Shown piece after piece: positions 1-6,438 of a stretch of DNA of 9,196 bases. Position numbers and translations under genes: made by a program. How positions within the stretch are numbered: the stretch's first letter is position 1; every line of letters starts with the position of its first letter. Source of the DNA: Hyphomicrobiales bacterium (GTDB lineage: Bacteria; Pseudomonadota; Alphaproteobacteria; Rhizobiales; Aestuariivirgaceae); assembly GCA_026996935.1 (NCBI GenBank), contig JALWJW010000435.1:1-9196 (forward strand). Direction: 5' to 3'. The notes beneath the pieces are model-generated. The model searched no databases and had not been told where the DNA came from. It was given only the letters and a program-made list of their open reading frames with translations.

Positions 1-10
1 CAATAATTAA

Positions 11-127
11 GTGTATTTAGTAAACTGTCACCGTAATTCCGTTAATATTCTGCACAGAAACATCTAAATTAAATCCACCTGAACCACGCGCTGTCATGGA
101 ATTACGGCGACAGTTTACTAAATGCAC
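11..127. repeat. 30-bp imperfect inverted repeat with 57-nt spacer
   Basis: Positions 11-40 are the reverse complement of 98-127 over 30 bases, with one mismatch (30/108) and one T/G pair (14/124). The core of each arm reads GACAGTTTACTAAAT in one orientation. The 57-nt interior (41-97) is AT-rich and holds no gene. As RNA or single-stranded DNA it would form a long, stable hairpin. The shape (long near-identical arms, short non-coding interior, intergenic position) suits a small non-autonomous mobile element or REP-like palindrome. From memory, the arm sequence resembles ends found with REP-associated IS200-like (Y1) transposases, but no transposase is present. It has no T-tract, so it is not a typical intrinsic terminator. 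Confidence 0.75.
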
Positions 128-168
128 TAAATAGACGACGGTGATTTGTGAGTTTGGGGCGGACGAGT

Positions 169-463
169 ACGGATAGGGTTTTTGATTTTCCGCTCACGCA
201 AATTTTGCTTTGCAAAATGCTCCGCATCATGCGTATGCATGTCTTTGACATGACGGCGGCGCAGGGGCGCCGAGGTGCGGTCGCACCTAGTTTCAGAAAT
301 TGATGACTTGGCTCCAGCTTGTGGCTGGAAGTTTACGGAGATTTCGGTGGAGGAGGCGCAGCCGAACGACTAGGGCCAACGGCCCTCGGGGCTAATGCCC
401 CGCGCATAGTGCAGCGTATGGCGTTAGCCATTAGCGTGAACGGAAAACTTAAACCCTATCCGT
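169..463. repeat. Inverted-repeat-bounded array of short hairpins
   Basis: The outer arms 169-199 and 434-463 are inverted copies (about 27 of 31 positions match with one gap; the shared core is ACGGATAGGGTTT), and weaker similarity may extend outwards. Between them lies a run of small palindromes: ATTTTGC/GCAAAAT (202-218), CATGC/GCATG (228-241), CATGTC/GACATG (238-252), CGGCGC/GCGCCG (257-272), AGGTGCG/CGCACCT (273-288), TCCAGC/GCTGGA (313-329), AGGGCC/GGCCCT (372-386), CGGGGC/GCCCCG (387-402) and ATGGC/GCCAT (418-431). Loops are 2-5 nt, and two pairs of hairpins abut or overlap. An open frame crosses part of the region, but its product is just translated palindromes. It could be a structured RNA, a palindrome-rich mobile element or a single-stranded DNA-processing site. 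The rest of the gene-free stretch 1-498 shows nothing else recognisable. Confidence 0.7.
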
Positions 464-498
464 CGTCAACACCCACGCTCCCAATTCACTCCCAAACC

Positions 499-1089
499 CT
501 AGCTCAACTTCTCCTGCCCCATTGCAGCGCGTACCTGCGCGATTTCGTTGGCGATCATGGGGTGGCCGGGATTTAGGGCATCGGCGCGTTTTAGGGCTTT
601 TAGGGCTTCGTCATATTTTTTAAGGCCAGTTAAAGCTTTGGCATAGCCCTGGATGATTTCGACGTTTTTGCCAGAGGTTTTGAGCAGGCGTTCAAATTCC
701 TGAGCTGAAAGATTGAATTTGCCTGCCATGCCATAGGCTCTGGCTAAAAGGTGGCGGGCTTCGTGTGAGCCTGCATCAATTTCGAGTACGGTTTTTAATG
801 TGGTAATGGCGGCATCAACGTGGCCGGTGTTGAGTTTCAACATGCCAAGATTGATAAGGGCGCGCGGTTGTTTTGGGTTTAGGGTGAGGCTTTCAATATA
901 ATGATGTTCGGCCTGGGCTTCATTGCCTTTATTGTGGTGAACGCTGGCCATAATCAGATGACAATCGGCATTTTCAGGATCAAGGGCCATGGCAGCCGAT
1001 GCAGCGGCCATAGCGCGGGCCATGTCGCCATTATTTAAAGCTGTTACAGCTTCTTGCAGTCGTTTGGGAAGATTGTCAGCGCTGGCCAT
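499..1089 (-). CDS. TPR-repeat protein, five repeats, unknown partner
   Basis: A 196-residue protein made almost wholly of tetratricopeptide repeats: about five 34-residue helical hairpins at residues 8-38, 42-72, 76-106, 110-140 and 143-174, with the usual small residues at turns and the D-P/N-P step between repeats (LDPEN, LNPKQ, LNPGH). TPR superhelices bind peptides or partner proteins. No signal peptide or membrane segment is visible, so it is probably cytoplasmic. No catalytic domain is present, although similar repeats form the N-terminal part of some sulfotransferases and secretion proteins. The ATG is preceded by AAGGTG (1094-1099) at 4-nt spacing. It lies downstream of sciP on the same strand but beyond a terminator, so it probably has its own promoter. 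Its role cannot be read from the sequence. Confidence 0.85.
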   Translation of the reverse strand: MASADNLPKRLQEAVTALNNGDMARAMAAASAAMALDPENADCHLIMASVHHNKGNEAQAEHHYIESLTLNPKQPRALINLGMLKLNTGHVDAAITTLKTVLEIDAGSHEARHLLARAYGMAGKFNLSAQEFERLLKTSGKNVEIIQGYAKALTGLKKYDEALKALKRADALNPGHPMIANEIAQVRAAMGQEKLS

Positions 1090-1177
1090 AGGGCACCTTA
1101 TATGTTGAAAATTAAACTCTGGGCGTGTTTAGCGTAAAAAGGGGGTTTGCGTCCATAGGCTTTACCAGCGATGGGGC

Positions 1178-1209
1178 AAAAGAAAACGCCGCAGCAAAGC
1201 TACGGCGTT
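1178..1209 (-). terminator. Rho-independent terminator of sciP
   Basis: Read on the minus strand, the arms AACGCCG and CGGCGTT (1185-1191 and 1203-1209) extend, after one mismatch, through AGC/GCT around a 3-nt loop. They are followed by a T-rich tract (TTCTTTT, 1178-1184). It lies about 85 nt after the sciP stop and before the TPR gene, so it should separate the two transcripts. Confidence 0.75.
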
Positions 1210-1245
1210 CTCAAATGTCTTTTATGCCACCACTCTATTAAGAGC

Positions 1246-1288
1246 ACACTTCTTATCCGAAAACCGGTTCCCACTTTTCGGGAAGTGT
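1246..1288. repeat. Rhizobial-type intergenic palindrome
   Basis: The inner stem CCGAAAA (1257-1263) pairs with TTTTCGG (1275-1281) around CCGGTTCCCAC. The outer stem ACACTTC (1246-1252) pairs with GAAGTGT (1282-1288), leaving a 4-nt TTAT bulge at 1253-1256. The core strongly resembles, from memory, a palindromic element scattered between genes across Hyphomicrobiales genomes. In that form the outer arms usually read CATGATC/GATCATG. It ends 4 nt before the sciP stop codon, so it would form a hairpin at the 3' end of the mRNA. It has no T-tract on the minus side. Confidence 0.65.
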
Positions 1289-1292
1289 TTCT

Positions 1293-1568
1293 TTAGGCGC
1301 GATATTCCTGAATGCGTGTCGTTCGTAAACCGGCAAGGCCGTGTTTATCGATCGAACGCTGCCAGGCAAGATATTCTTCGACAGTTAAAGTGTAGCGATT
1401 ACAAGCTTCTTCTAAACTTAGAAGACCGCCTCTAACGGCTGCTACAACTTCAGCTTTTCGACGAATAACCCAACGCCTTGTGGATGTGGGCGGTAAATCC
1501 GCTATGGTAAGCGGGCTACCATCGGGCCCAATGACATAATTTACTCGGCTACGCAACTGACCGTTCAT
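1293..1568 (-). CDS. sciP: SciP (DUF1153), inhibitor of CtrA-dependent transcription
   Basis: A 91-residue protein of the SciP/DUF1153 family. In Caulobacter, SciP is a small helix-turn-helix protein that binds DNA-bound CtrA and stops it recruiting RNA polymerase, so it shapes cell-cycle and motility gene expression. The family core is intact: YVIGPDGSPL (residues 11-20), the basic RRWVIRRKAEVVAAVRGGL helices (31-49), EEACNRYTLTVEEYLAWQ (53-70) and the C-terminal GLAGLRTTRIQEYR. The frame is open to an upstream ATG at 1616, which would add 16 residues. I prefer the ATG at 1568 because AGGTG (1574-1578) sits 5 nt before it, the length then matches the usual ~90 residues, and the likely promoter -10 lies at 1619-1624, which would leave the upstream ATG outside the transcript. 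It is divergent from mnmA. Confidence 0.93.
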   Translation of the reverse strand: MNGQLRSRVNYVIGPDGSPLTIADLPPTSTRRWVIRRKAEVVAAVRGGLLSLEEACNRYTLTVEEYLAWQRSIDKHGLAGLRTTRIQEYRA

Positions 1569-1618
1569 ATATACACCTGAACTAAAACTCAAATACTCAA
1601 CTAACTTAATACTCAATC

Positions 1619-1650
1619 AGAATACGCCTAGCGCCTTAAAAAAGGTCTAA
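1619..1650 (-). promoter_or_regulatory. Candidate CtrA box and promoter of sciP
   Basis: On the minus strand, 1636-1650 reads TTAG-N7-TTAA, which matches 7 of 8 bases of the CtrA full site TTAA-N7-TTAA. A possible -10 (TATTCT, 1619-1624) follows 11 nt later, an arrangement typical of CtrA-activated promoters. It would start transcription near 1612 and give a leader of about 45 nt. CtrA control of sciP is known in Caulobacter, so a feedback loop is expected. AT-rich DNA can yield such a match by chance. Confidence 0.45.
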
Positions 1651-1810
1651 TCAGATGCAAAGAAATTCAGAACAGTTTGCGAAAATTGCTTCAAATTAGG
1701 ACAGTTACGGGTTAAATGTTGGCAAATTTGCGTTTGAGACCATATGCGTTGTTAACAGTGTGGTAAAAAACGGGAACTGGGTGCTTTAAGTGGCGCTACA
1801 TATAAAGTGA

Positions 1811-1816
1811 TATAAT
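1811..1816 (+). promoter_or_regulatory. Candidate -10 box of mnmA
   Basis: A perfect TATAAT lies 12 nt before the GTG start at 1829. No good -35 is seen at the usual distance (AAGTGG near 1788). If used, transcription would begin near 1823 and the mRNA would be almost leaderless for a start at 1829, or have a leader of about 33 nt for a start at GTG 1856. Confidence 0.35.
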
Positions 1817-1828
1817 TTGGATAAATAA

Positions 1829-3037
1829 GTGCTCAGTGAAAAGATTATAAAATTAGTGCGTGAGGCGATTAATCTGTCGGGTGATCCGGCAAGCCACCGC
1901 GTTGTGGTGGCGATGTCTGGCGGGGTGGATTCATCGGTTGCGGCCGGGCTGGTTAAAATGGCTGGCTTTGAGACCATCGGCATTACTTTACAGCTTTATG
2001 ACCACGGGGCCGCCATTGCGAAAAAGGGGGCGTGTTGTGCTGGGCAAGACATTCACGATGCGCGCCGGGTTTGTGATACTTTAGGCATTGCCCACTATGT
2101 GCTTGATTATGAATCAAAATTTCGCGAAGCGGTGATTGATGATTTTGTTGATAGCTATATGAAGGGAGAAACGCCGATCCCTTGTGTGACTTGCAATCAA
2201 ACGGTGAAATTTGCTGATTTGTTGGCGCAAGCTAAAGATCTGGGGGCTGATTGTTTGGTGACAGGGCATTATGTGGAAAATCGTCCGCGTACTGATGCTG
2301 GGGCTGATGGTGAGGCAGGTGAGGGCGCGCCGCTTCATTATGATATGCTCACCCCTGTTGATATGGCGCGCGATCAAAGTTATTTCCTTTTTGCCACGAC
2401 TCAAGACCAGCTTGATTTTTTACGTTTCCCCTTGGCCAGGCTTTCAAAAGATGAAACCCGTGAAATTGCCAATGAGCTTGGGCTTGATATTGCGCATAAG
2501 CCTGATAGCCAGGACATTTGCTTTGTACCTGAAGGCAATTACGCCGACCTGATTAAAAAAATGCGACCAGATGCCGAGCAAGCTGGTGATATTATTCATG
2601 TGGACGGGCGCGCGCTTGGTGCCCATGACGGGATTGTCAATTTCACCATTGGTCAACGGCGTGGCATCGGGGTGAGTGATAATGCCCCTTTATATGTGAC
2701 ACAATTGGATCCAAAAACCGCAACGGTCTATGTGGGGCCGCGTGAAGCGCTAAAACGCGATATGATTGCTTTGAAAAATATTAACTGGATTAGTGATGCC
2801 CGGTTAGAGGAATTTGACAATAAGCGCGAAATATATGTAAAACTGCGCTCCACACGGCCGGCGCGTAAGGCTTACCTTATTCAACGTGATGGTGACATTG
2901 TTATTAAACTTGATGAAGCTGATTATGGTATCTCAGCGGGGCAGGCGTGCGTGATTTATGAGCAGGAAGGTATTGGCGCCAAGGTTTTGGGCGGTGGCTT
3001 TATTGCCGGGGCAACAAATTCAGGCGATCATAATTAG
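1829..3037 (+). CDS. mnmA: tRNA 2-thiouridine(34) synthase MnmA
   Basis: A 402-residue enzyme that thiolates U34 in the anticodons of tRNA-Lys, -Glu and -Gln, using ATP and sulfur relayed from a cysteine desulfurase. It is cytoplasmic and needed for accurate decoding. Visible motifs: the ATP-binding PP-loop SGGVDSS (residues 30-36), ACCAGQDIHDARRVCDTLGI (68-87), TPIPCVTCNQTVKF (115-128) with the likely nucleophile Cys122, TGHY (145-148), the second catalytic Cys in DSQDICFVPEG (Cys231), and FTIGQRRGIGV (272-282) opening the C-terminal beta domains. A short acidic, glycine-rich stretch (155-167) looks like a lineage-specific loop. The start is uncertain: GTG 1829 follows directly after an in-frame TAA and has no clear ribosome site. 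GTG 1856 (Val10) would give an N-terminus closer to the family's usual length. It heads a plus-strand run with the methyltransferase 66 nt downstream. Confidence 0.95.
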   Translation: MLSEKIIKLVREAINLSGDPASHRVVVAMSGGVDSSVAAGLVKMAGFETIGITLQLYDHGAAIAKKGACCAGQDIHDARRVCDTLGIAHYVLDYESKFREAVIDDFVDSYMKGETPIPCVTCNQTVKFADLLAQAKDLGADCLVTGHYVENRPRTDAGADGEAGEGAPLHYDMLTPVDMARDQSYFLFATTQDQLDFLRFPLARLSKDETREIANELGLDIAHKPDSQDICFVPEGNYADLIKKMRPDAEQAGDIIHVDGRALGAHDGIVNFTIGQRRGIGVSDNAPLYVTQLDPKTATVYVGPREALKRDMIALKNINWISDARLEEFDNKREIYVKLRSTRPARKAYLIQRDGDIVIKLDEADYGISAGQACVIYEQEGIGAKVLGGGFIAGATNSGDHN

Positions 3038-3103
3038 CAAAACAAGACTTAAAATAATCAAAGTTCAAAATTATACGTTACAAAAAACAGCAAGGATAAG
3101 ACG

Positions 3104-3811
3104 TTGGCCGATAAGCTATTGAAGATGGATGATGAAGACGTAAAGCGGGCTTATGCGCGTTGGGCTCCTGTTTATGATAAAACATTTGGCAAAATTGCTG
3201 ATGCAGGGCGGTTGGCTGCTGTTGAACAGATTAATGCATTTGAAGGCAAGGTTTTAGAGGTTGGTGTCGGCACCGGCATGTCTTTGCCCAATTATAAGCC
3301 GCATCTGGAAATTACCGGCATTGATTTGTCGGTTGATATGCTTGACATTGCTCATAAGCGGGTCAAAGCGCAAAACTTATCCCATGTGACCGCCATCAAA
3401 GAAATGGATGCCGGGGATATGGCATTTGAAGATAATTCATTTGAAACTGTTGTGGCGATGTATGTGATGACGGTGGTGCCAGATCCTGTGCAAGTGATGA
3501 AAGAGCTGGCGCGGGTTTGTAAACCTGGCGGTGAGGTGATTGTGGTCAATCATTTCAGTCAAAAACACGGCATACGCGGCGTTGTTGAAAAAGCCATGGC
3601 ACGGTTTGGTGATAAACTTGGCTGGCGGCCGGAATTTCCTGTTGAGACTATTCTGGTTTGTGATGATTTGCAGGTTATTGAAACGGTTTCATTGCGTCCG
3701 TTCGGTTTGTTTACAATGATGCGGTTTAAGAAGATTGATGTGGCAAAAGCCAATGCAATTGGTGAGGATGTTACCTCTCAAGCGGCTAAAGTTGGTTTGC
3801 GGGTTGCCTGA
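3104..3811 (+). CDS. pmtA: PmtA-like phosphatidylethanolamine N-methyltransferase
   Basis: A 235-residue class I SAM-dependent methyltransferase. The N-terminal YARWAPVYDKTFGK (17-30), motif I VLEVGVGTG (50-58), the acidic GIDLS (72-76), AMYVMTVVPDP (118-128) and KPGGEVIVVNHF (140-151) fit the Rhodobacter-type PmtA family. That family methylates phosphatidylethanolamine stepwise to phosphatidylcholine at the inner membrane surface. The sequence also resembles UbiE-type enzymes, so the substrate is inferred rather than shown. The protein is some 30 residues longer than I recall for Rhodobacter PmtA, mostly in a C-terminal tail after GLFTMMRFKK. Translation probably starts at TTG 3104, with AAGGA (3092-3096) 7 nt upstream. 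The in-frame ATG at 3125 lacks a well-placed site. The 66-nt gap after mnmA allows co-transcription, and no clear terminator separates them. Confidence 0.75.
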   Translation: MADKLLKMDDEDVKRAYARWAPVYDKTFGKIADAGRLAAVEQINAFEGKVLEVGVGTGMSLPNYKPHLEITGIDLSVDMLDIAHKRVKAQNLSHVTAIKEMDAGDMAFEDNSFETVVAMYVMTVVPDPVQVMKELARVCKPGGEVIVVNHFSQKHGIRGVVEKAMARFGDKLGWRPEFPVETILVCDDLQVIETVSLRPFGLFTMMRFKKIDVAKANAIGEDVTSQAAKVGLRVA

Positions 3812-3901
3812 TTATACAGGTGCAAAGATGGGGTGAGACAAGACAAAAGCGGCGGGGTTGTCTGGTGGAAAATATTTTTTCATAAAACTTACCAAACTTT
3901 G

Positions 3902-3929
3902 CTTGACTTAACCCGCAAGCTGTTAGTAT
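3902..3929 (+). promoter_or_regulatory. Candidate sigma-70 promoter of tRNA-Met
   Basis: CTTGAC (3902-3907) matches the alphaproteobacterial -35 consensus, and TAGTAT (3924-3929) follows after 16 nt as a -10. Transcription would start near 3936 and give about 58 nt of 5' leader for RNase P to remove before the tRNA at 3994. Confidence 0.5.
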
Positions 3930-3993
3930 ATCGCAACCGCAAGTCAACCACACTTGCTTTTATATATGACCATTATAAATGGCCTCATTTAGT

Positions 3994-4070
3994 GGCGGGG
4001 TAGCTCAGGTGGTTAGAGCAGCGGAATCATAATCCGCGTGTCGGGGGTTCAAGTCCCTCTCCCGCTACCA
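3994..4070 (+). tRNA. tRNA-Met (CAT), elongator type
   Basis: A full 77-nt cloverleaf with encoded CCA. Acceptor GGCGGGG pairs with TCCCGCT (two G-T pairs at the ends), the D-arm is GCTC...GAGC, the anticodon stem GCGGA/TCCGC encloses the loop ATCATAA with anticodon CAT, and the T-loop is TTCAAGT. The first pair is G-T rather than the C-A mismatch of bacterial initiators, and the anticodon stem lacks the three G-C pairs of initiators, so it is not tRNA-fMet. A lysidine-modified tRNA-Ile2 is formally possible because that also has CAT, but the sequence closely matches elongator tRNA-Met of other alphaproteobacteria. It points toward the 3' end of the TRAP permease gene. I see no clear terminator after it. 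Confidence 0.95.
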
Positions 4071-4137
4071 AAAAACTCAATAAAATTACTAGGTTAAATG
4101 ATTGGCGCTTACGAAAAGTGAATATGGCGTGCATTGT

Positions 4138-6369
4138 TTATTCTCGTGTTGCTTTAAGTTGTTTCTTAAGAGTGCGTGAGGAAATTATGAAGACGCTTGA
4201 TACCAGAATGGCACCGCCAATATTTGCCATTAGGTTTAGAGGCCAGAATGCGCCGATTGCACCAGCAGCCAGCATTGCTATTAGAACAAAATTGAGAGGT
4301 CCTTCGGCATAATTCTGGATGAGTGCATTTAGCGCGTAAATGCCAAACAATGCGAATACGCCAATTTGCAACACTTCAATAAAATTGCCGGAAATCAGCG
4401 GTGTATAGGCAAACATCAAAGGCACGATATAGAGCCCTTTGGCAATTTTCCAGGCCTGAAACCCTGTTTCCATCGGTTTTGATCCAGCAATTCCTGCTGC
4501 GGCAAATGCTGCTAAACAGACGGGTGGAGTGACATTACTGTCTTGGCTCAACCAGAAAATAATCAGATGGGCTGTCAGTAAGAATGTTGCTTGCAGGGCA
4601 GGGTCAACCAATAACGGGCGAATGGTAATCGCTAATTCGAATGGCATGGCAGCCATTAGAGCAATGGCATCTTCGCGGGCCATGCCGGCGGCAACTTTTG
4701 CCGCATGTGGACTGTCCACCAGCGCAAACATTGCCGATTTGGCAGGGTCGCTAATACCCTCAACAAGTTGGTCAATTATGATCGTATCGGCAAGAATGCC
4801 CGCCAGAGCTGGTGCCGTTAAAATGGCAAGGATGATATAAGCTGCCGTAACAGGCAGCCCCATACCCAGGACCAGAGAAGCCACGCCGATCAGCACAATA
4901 GCAATAACAATGGAGCCTTGCGACCATTGAGCAATCATCAGCGAAAAGCCATTGCCTATGCCGCTGGTAACAATGGCATTATTCATAATGCCGATTGAAA
5001 CCAGAAGAATGCCGGTCATAATTGAAGACTTTATACCAATCAGCAATGCCTCGGTAATTTTGGACGGCCCCATGGAAACTGGTTCAAAAGATTTATTTGT
5101 TATAAATTTTGCCGCTATCGATGTCGCCCATGATACCAGTATCAAAGCCGCAATGGCCCATGACGCGGCAAAACTTGGTGTGACACCAGTCATCAAAAGC
5201 CAGATCATGACGGTTAATGGCAGTACAAAGGTTAATCCACCTGATACCAGTTTGCCATAATTTACCTGCAAATTCAGATCATCGCCAACCTGATGTTTTA
5301 CTGCCTCAATGCGGACAATAAACGCCACAGATAGAAAATACAAAATGGCGGGCATGATGGATACAGAGACAATTGTAGAATATGGAATTGAGGTATAACT
5401 TGCCATGACAAATGCCCCGGCCCCCATGATTGGCGGCATGAGCTGGCCACCGGTTGAGGCTGCTGCTTCAACACCTGCAGCAAATTTTGCGCGAAATCCA
5501 TTGGACTTCATTAAAGGAATGGTGATAACGCCGGTAGATGCTGTATTGGCAATCGCTGATCCGCTAATTGTACCTGTTAGTGCAGATGACAGAACCGCTA
5601 CAAATGCTGCGCCGCCGCGAATGCGCCCAGCGATGACTTTTGAAATTTCAATTACAAAGTCGCTTGCCCCGGAAGCAACAAGAAAGCCGCCAAAGATCAT
5701 AAACAGGGTTATATTGGTGGAAGATATAGTGGCCAGAATACCAAACATACCTTCATCATTATAAAGGGTTCGAAACAATACATCATTGGCAGGAAGACTG
5801 GCGGCTCGAAAAACACCGGGTAAATAAGAACCTAAAAACAATATGTATGACATCGAGGCAATAATCAGAATTGGGATCACCCAACCTGACACACGACGCG
5901 ATAAGTCCAACGCAGCAAAAATCAATAAAATACCGGCAGCCCAATCAATCAAGGTAAATTGCCAGGATTGCCCCGTAACAGCAAGTGTTCGCTCATAAAT
6001 ACCGGTTTCTGCTCCAGCTACCCAAAGCGCGGCACTGGCAATCGCCAAACCATAAGCAACGTCAAGTACGACCGCGTATCGCCTGTTTGCATATTTTCCA
6101 AACGGACTGAACATCACAGAAGCCAGAAAAGCAAAACCGGCAAAGTGGATAGCATTTTGCCACAGACCTGGTTCCACAATATAGATGTTTGTCAATATAT
6201 GCCAAACACCAAAACAGGCGGCAAATACGATCAGAGCTTTTGTGGATATGCTGCTATTCCAGGCAGACAGCGAAAGCCATGTATTACGGTCGAGATATCC
6301 GTCATCTTGCGTGTTTAGTGCTGAATTCTGGATGTCGGTTTTGGATTTACCTGTCATCGATACCACCAT
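4138..6369 (-). CDS. TRAP transporter fused permease (4TM/12TM), TAXI type
   Basis: A 743-residue, strongly hydrophobic inner-membrane protein of the TRAP 4TM/12TM fusion family. The small (DctQ-like) and large (DctM-like) permease parts form one chain that imports a substrate delivered by the periplasmic TAXI receptor, driven by an ion gradient. Early membrane segments lie at about 45-60, 74-90, 100-120, 143-157 and 163-181. The DctM core carries the conserved SGSAIANTASTG (269-280) and GGQLMPPIMGAGAFVMA (307-323), and further segments run to the C-terminus, which ends in a short basic tail. The start is unclear: ATG 6369 has no ribosome site, whereas ATG 6357 (Met5) has GGTGG 5 nt upstream. 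It is 69 nt downstream of the receptor gene, with a terminator-like hairpin between. No strong terminator follows its stop at 4138. The substrate cannot be read from the sequence. Confidence 0.93.
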   Translation of the reverse strand: MVVSMTGKSKTDIQNSALNTQDDGYLDRNTWLSLSAWNSSISTKALIVFAACFGVWHILTNIYIVEPGLWQNAIHFAGFAFLASVMFSPFGKYANRRYAVVLDVAYGLAIASAALWVAGAETGIYERTLAVTGQSWQFTLIDWAAGILLIFAALDLSRRVSGWVIPILIIASMSYILFLGSYLPGVFRAASLPANDVLFRTLYNDEGMFGILATISSTNITLFMIFGGFLVASGASDFVIEISKVIAGRIRGGAAFVAVLSSALTGTISGSAIANTASTGVITIPLMKSNGFRAKFAAGVEAAASTGGQLMPPIMGAGAFVMASYTSIPYSTIVSVSIMPAILYFLSVAFIVRIEAVKHQVGDDLNLQVNYGKLVSGGLTFVLPLTVMIWLLMTGVTPSFAASWAIAALILVSWATSIAAKFITNKSFEPVSMGPSKITEALLIGIKSSIMTGILLVSIGIMNNAIVTSGIGNGFSLMIAQWSQGSIVIAIVLIGVASLVLGMGLPVTAAYIILAILTAPALAGILADTIIIDQLVEGISDPAKSAMFALVDSPHAAKVAAGMAREDAIALMAAMPFELAITIRPLLVDPALQATFLLTAHLIIFWLSQDSNVTPPVCLAAFAAAGIAGSKPMETGFQAWKIAKGLYIVPLMFAYTPLISGNFIEVLQIGVFALFGIYALNALIQNYAEGPLNFVLIAMLAAGAIGAFWPLNLMANIGGAILVSSVFIISSRTLKKQLKATRE

Positions 6370-6378
6370 TTTTTGTAT

Positions 6379-6411
6379 AAAAAAGGAGCGAAAGAAAAAT
6401 TCTCCCGCTCC
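6379..6411 (-). terminator. Terminator-like attenuator between receptor and permease
   Basis: On the minus strand GGAGCG (6406-6411) pairs with CGCTCC (6385-6390). The loop can pair further as AGAA/TTCT, and six T follow (6379-6384). This is a complete intrinsic-terminator shape inside the operon. It probably ends a fraction of transcripts after the receptor gene, giving more periplasmic receptor than membrane permease, and the stem may also protect the receptor mRNA 3' end. Confidence 0.7.
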
Positions 6412-6438
6412 TAGAGGTTAACCAATTTAAAGGGGGGG

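Noticed and set aside
17..97. Short minus-strand frame ending in GITVTVY inside the inverted repeat
   Set aside because: Only 26 codons from its ATG, with part of it made of the repeat arm itself. It has no ribosome site and no recognisable family.
169..463. Retron non-coding RNA, integron attC site or CRISPR array
   Set aside because: No reverse transcriptase or integrase gene is in view, no attC core sites were seen, and the hairpin stems are not copies of one repeat.
319..576. Open frame of 85 codons on the plus strand
   Set aside because: It runs through the palindromes of the hairpin module and into the antisense of the TPR gene. It has no ribosome site and no protein-like composition.
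3841..3876. Terminator after the methyltransferase gene (AGACAA/TTGTCT followed by T-rich DNA)
   Set aside because: The stem has only 6 bp with an 11-nt loop, and the T-run begins about 10 nt later. Too weak to call.
4071..4137. Terminator for the TRAP permease or for tRNA-Met
   Set aside because: There is an A6 run at 4071-4076 but no convincing stem beside it on either strand.
4529..5764. Several 100-120 codon frames antisense to the TRAP permease
   Set aside because: They mirror the codon pattern of a long hydrophobic gene and have no ribosome sites or recognisable motifs.
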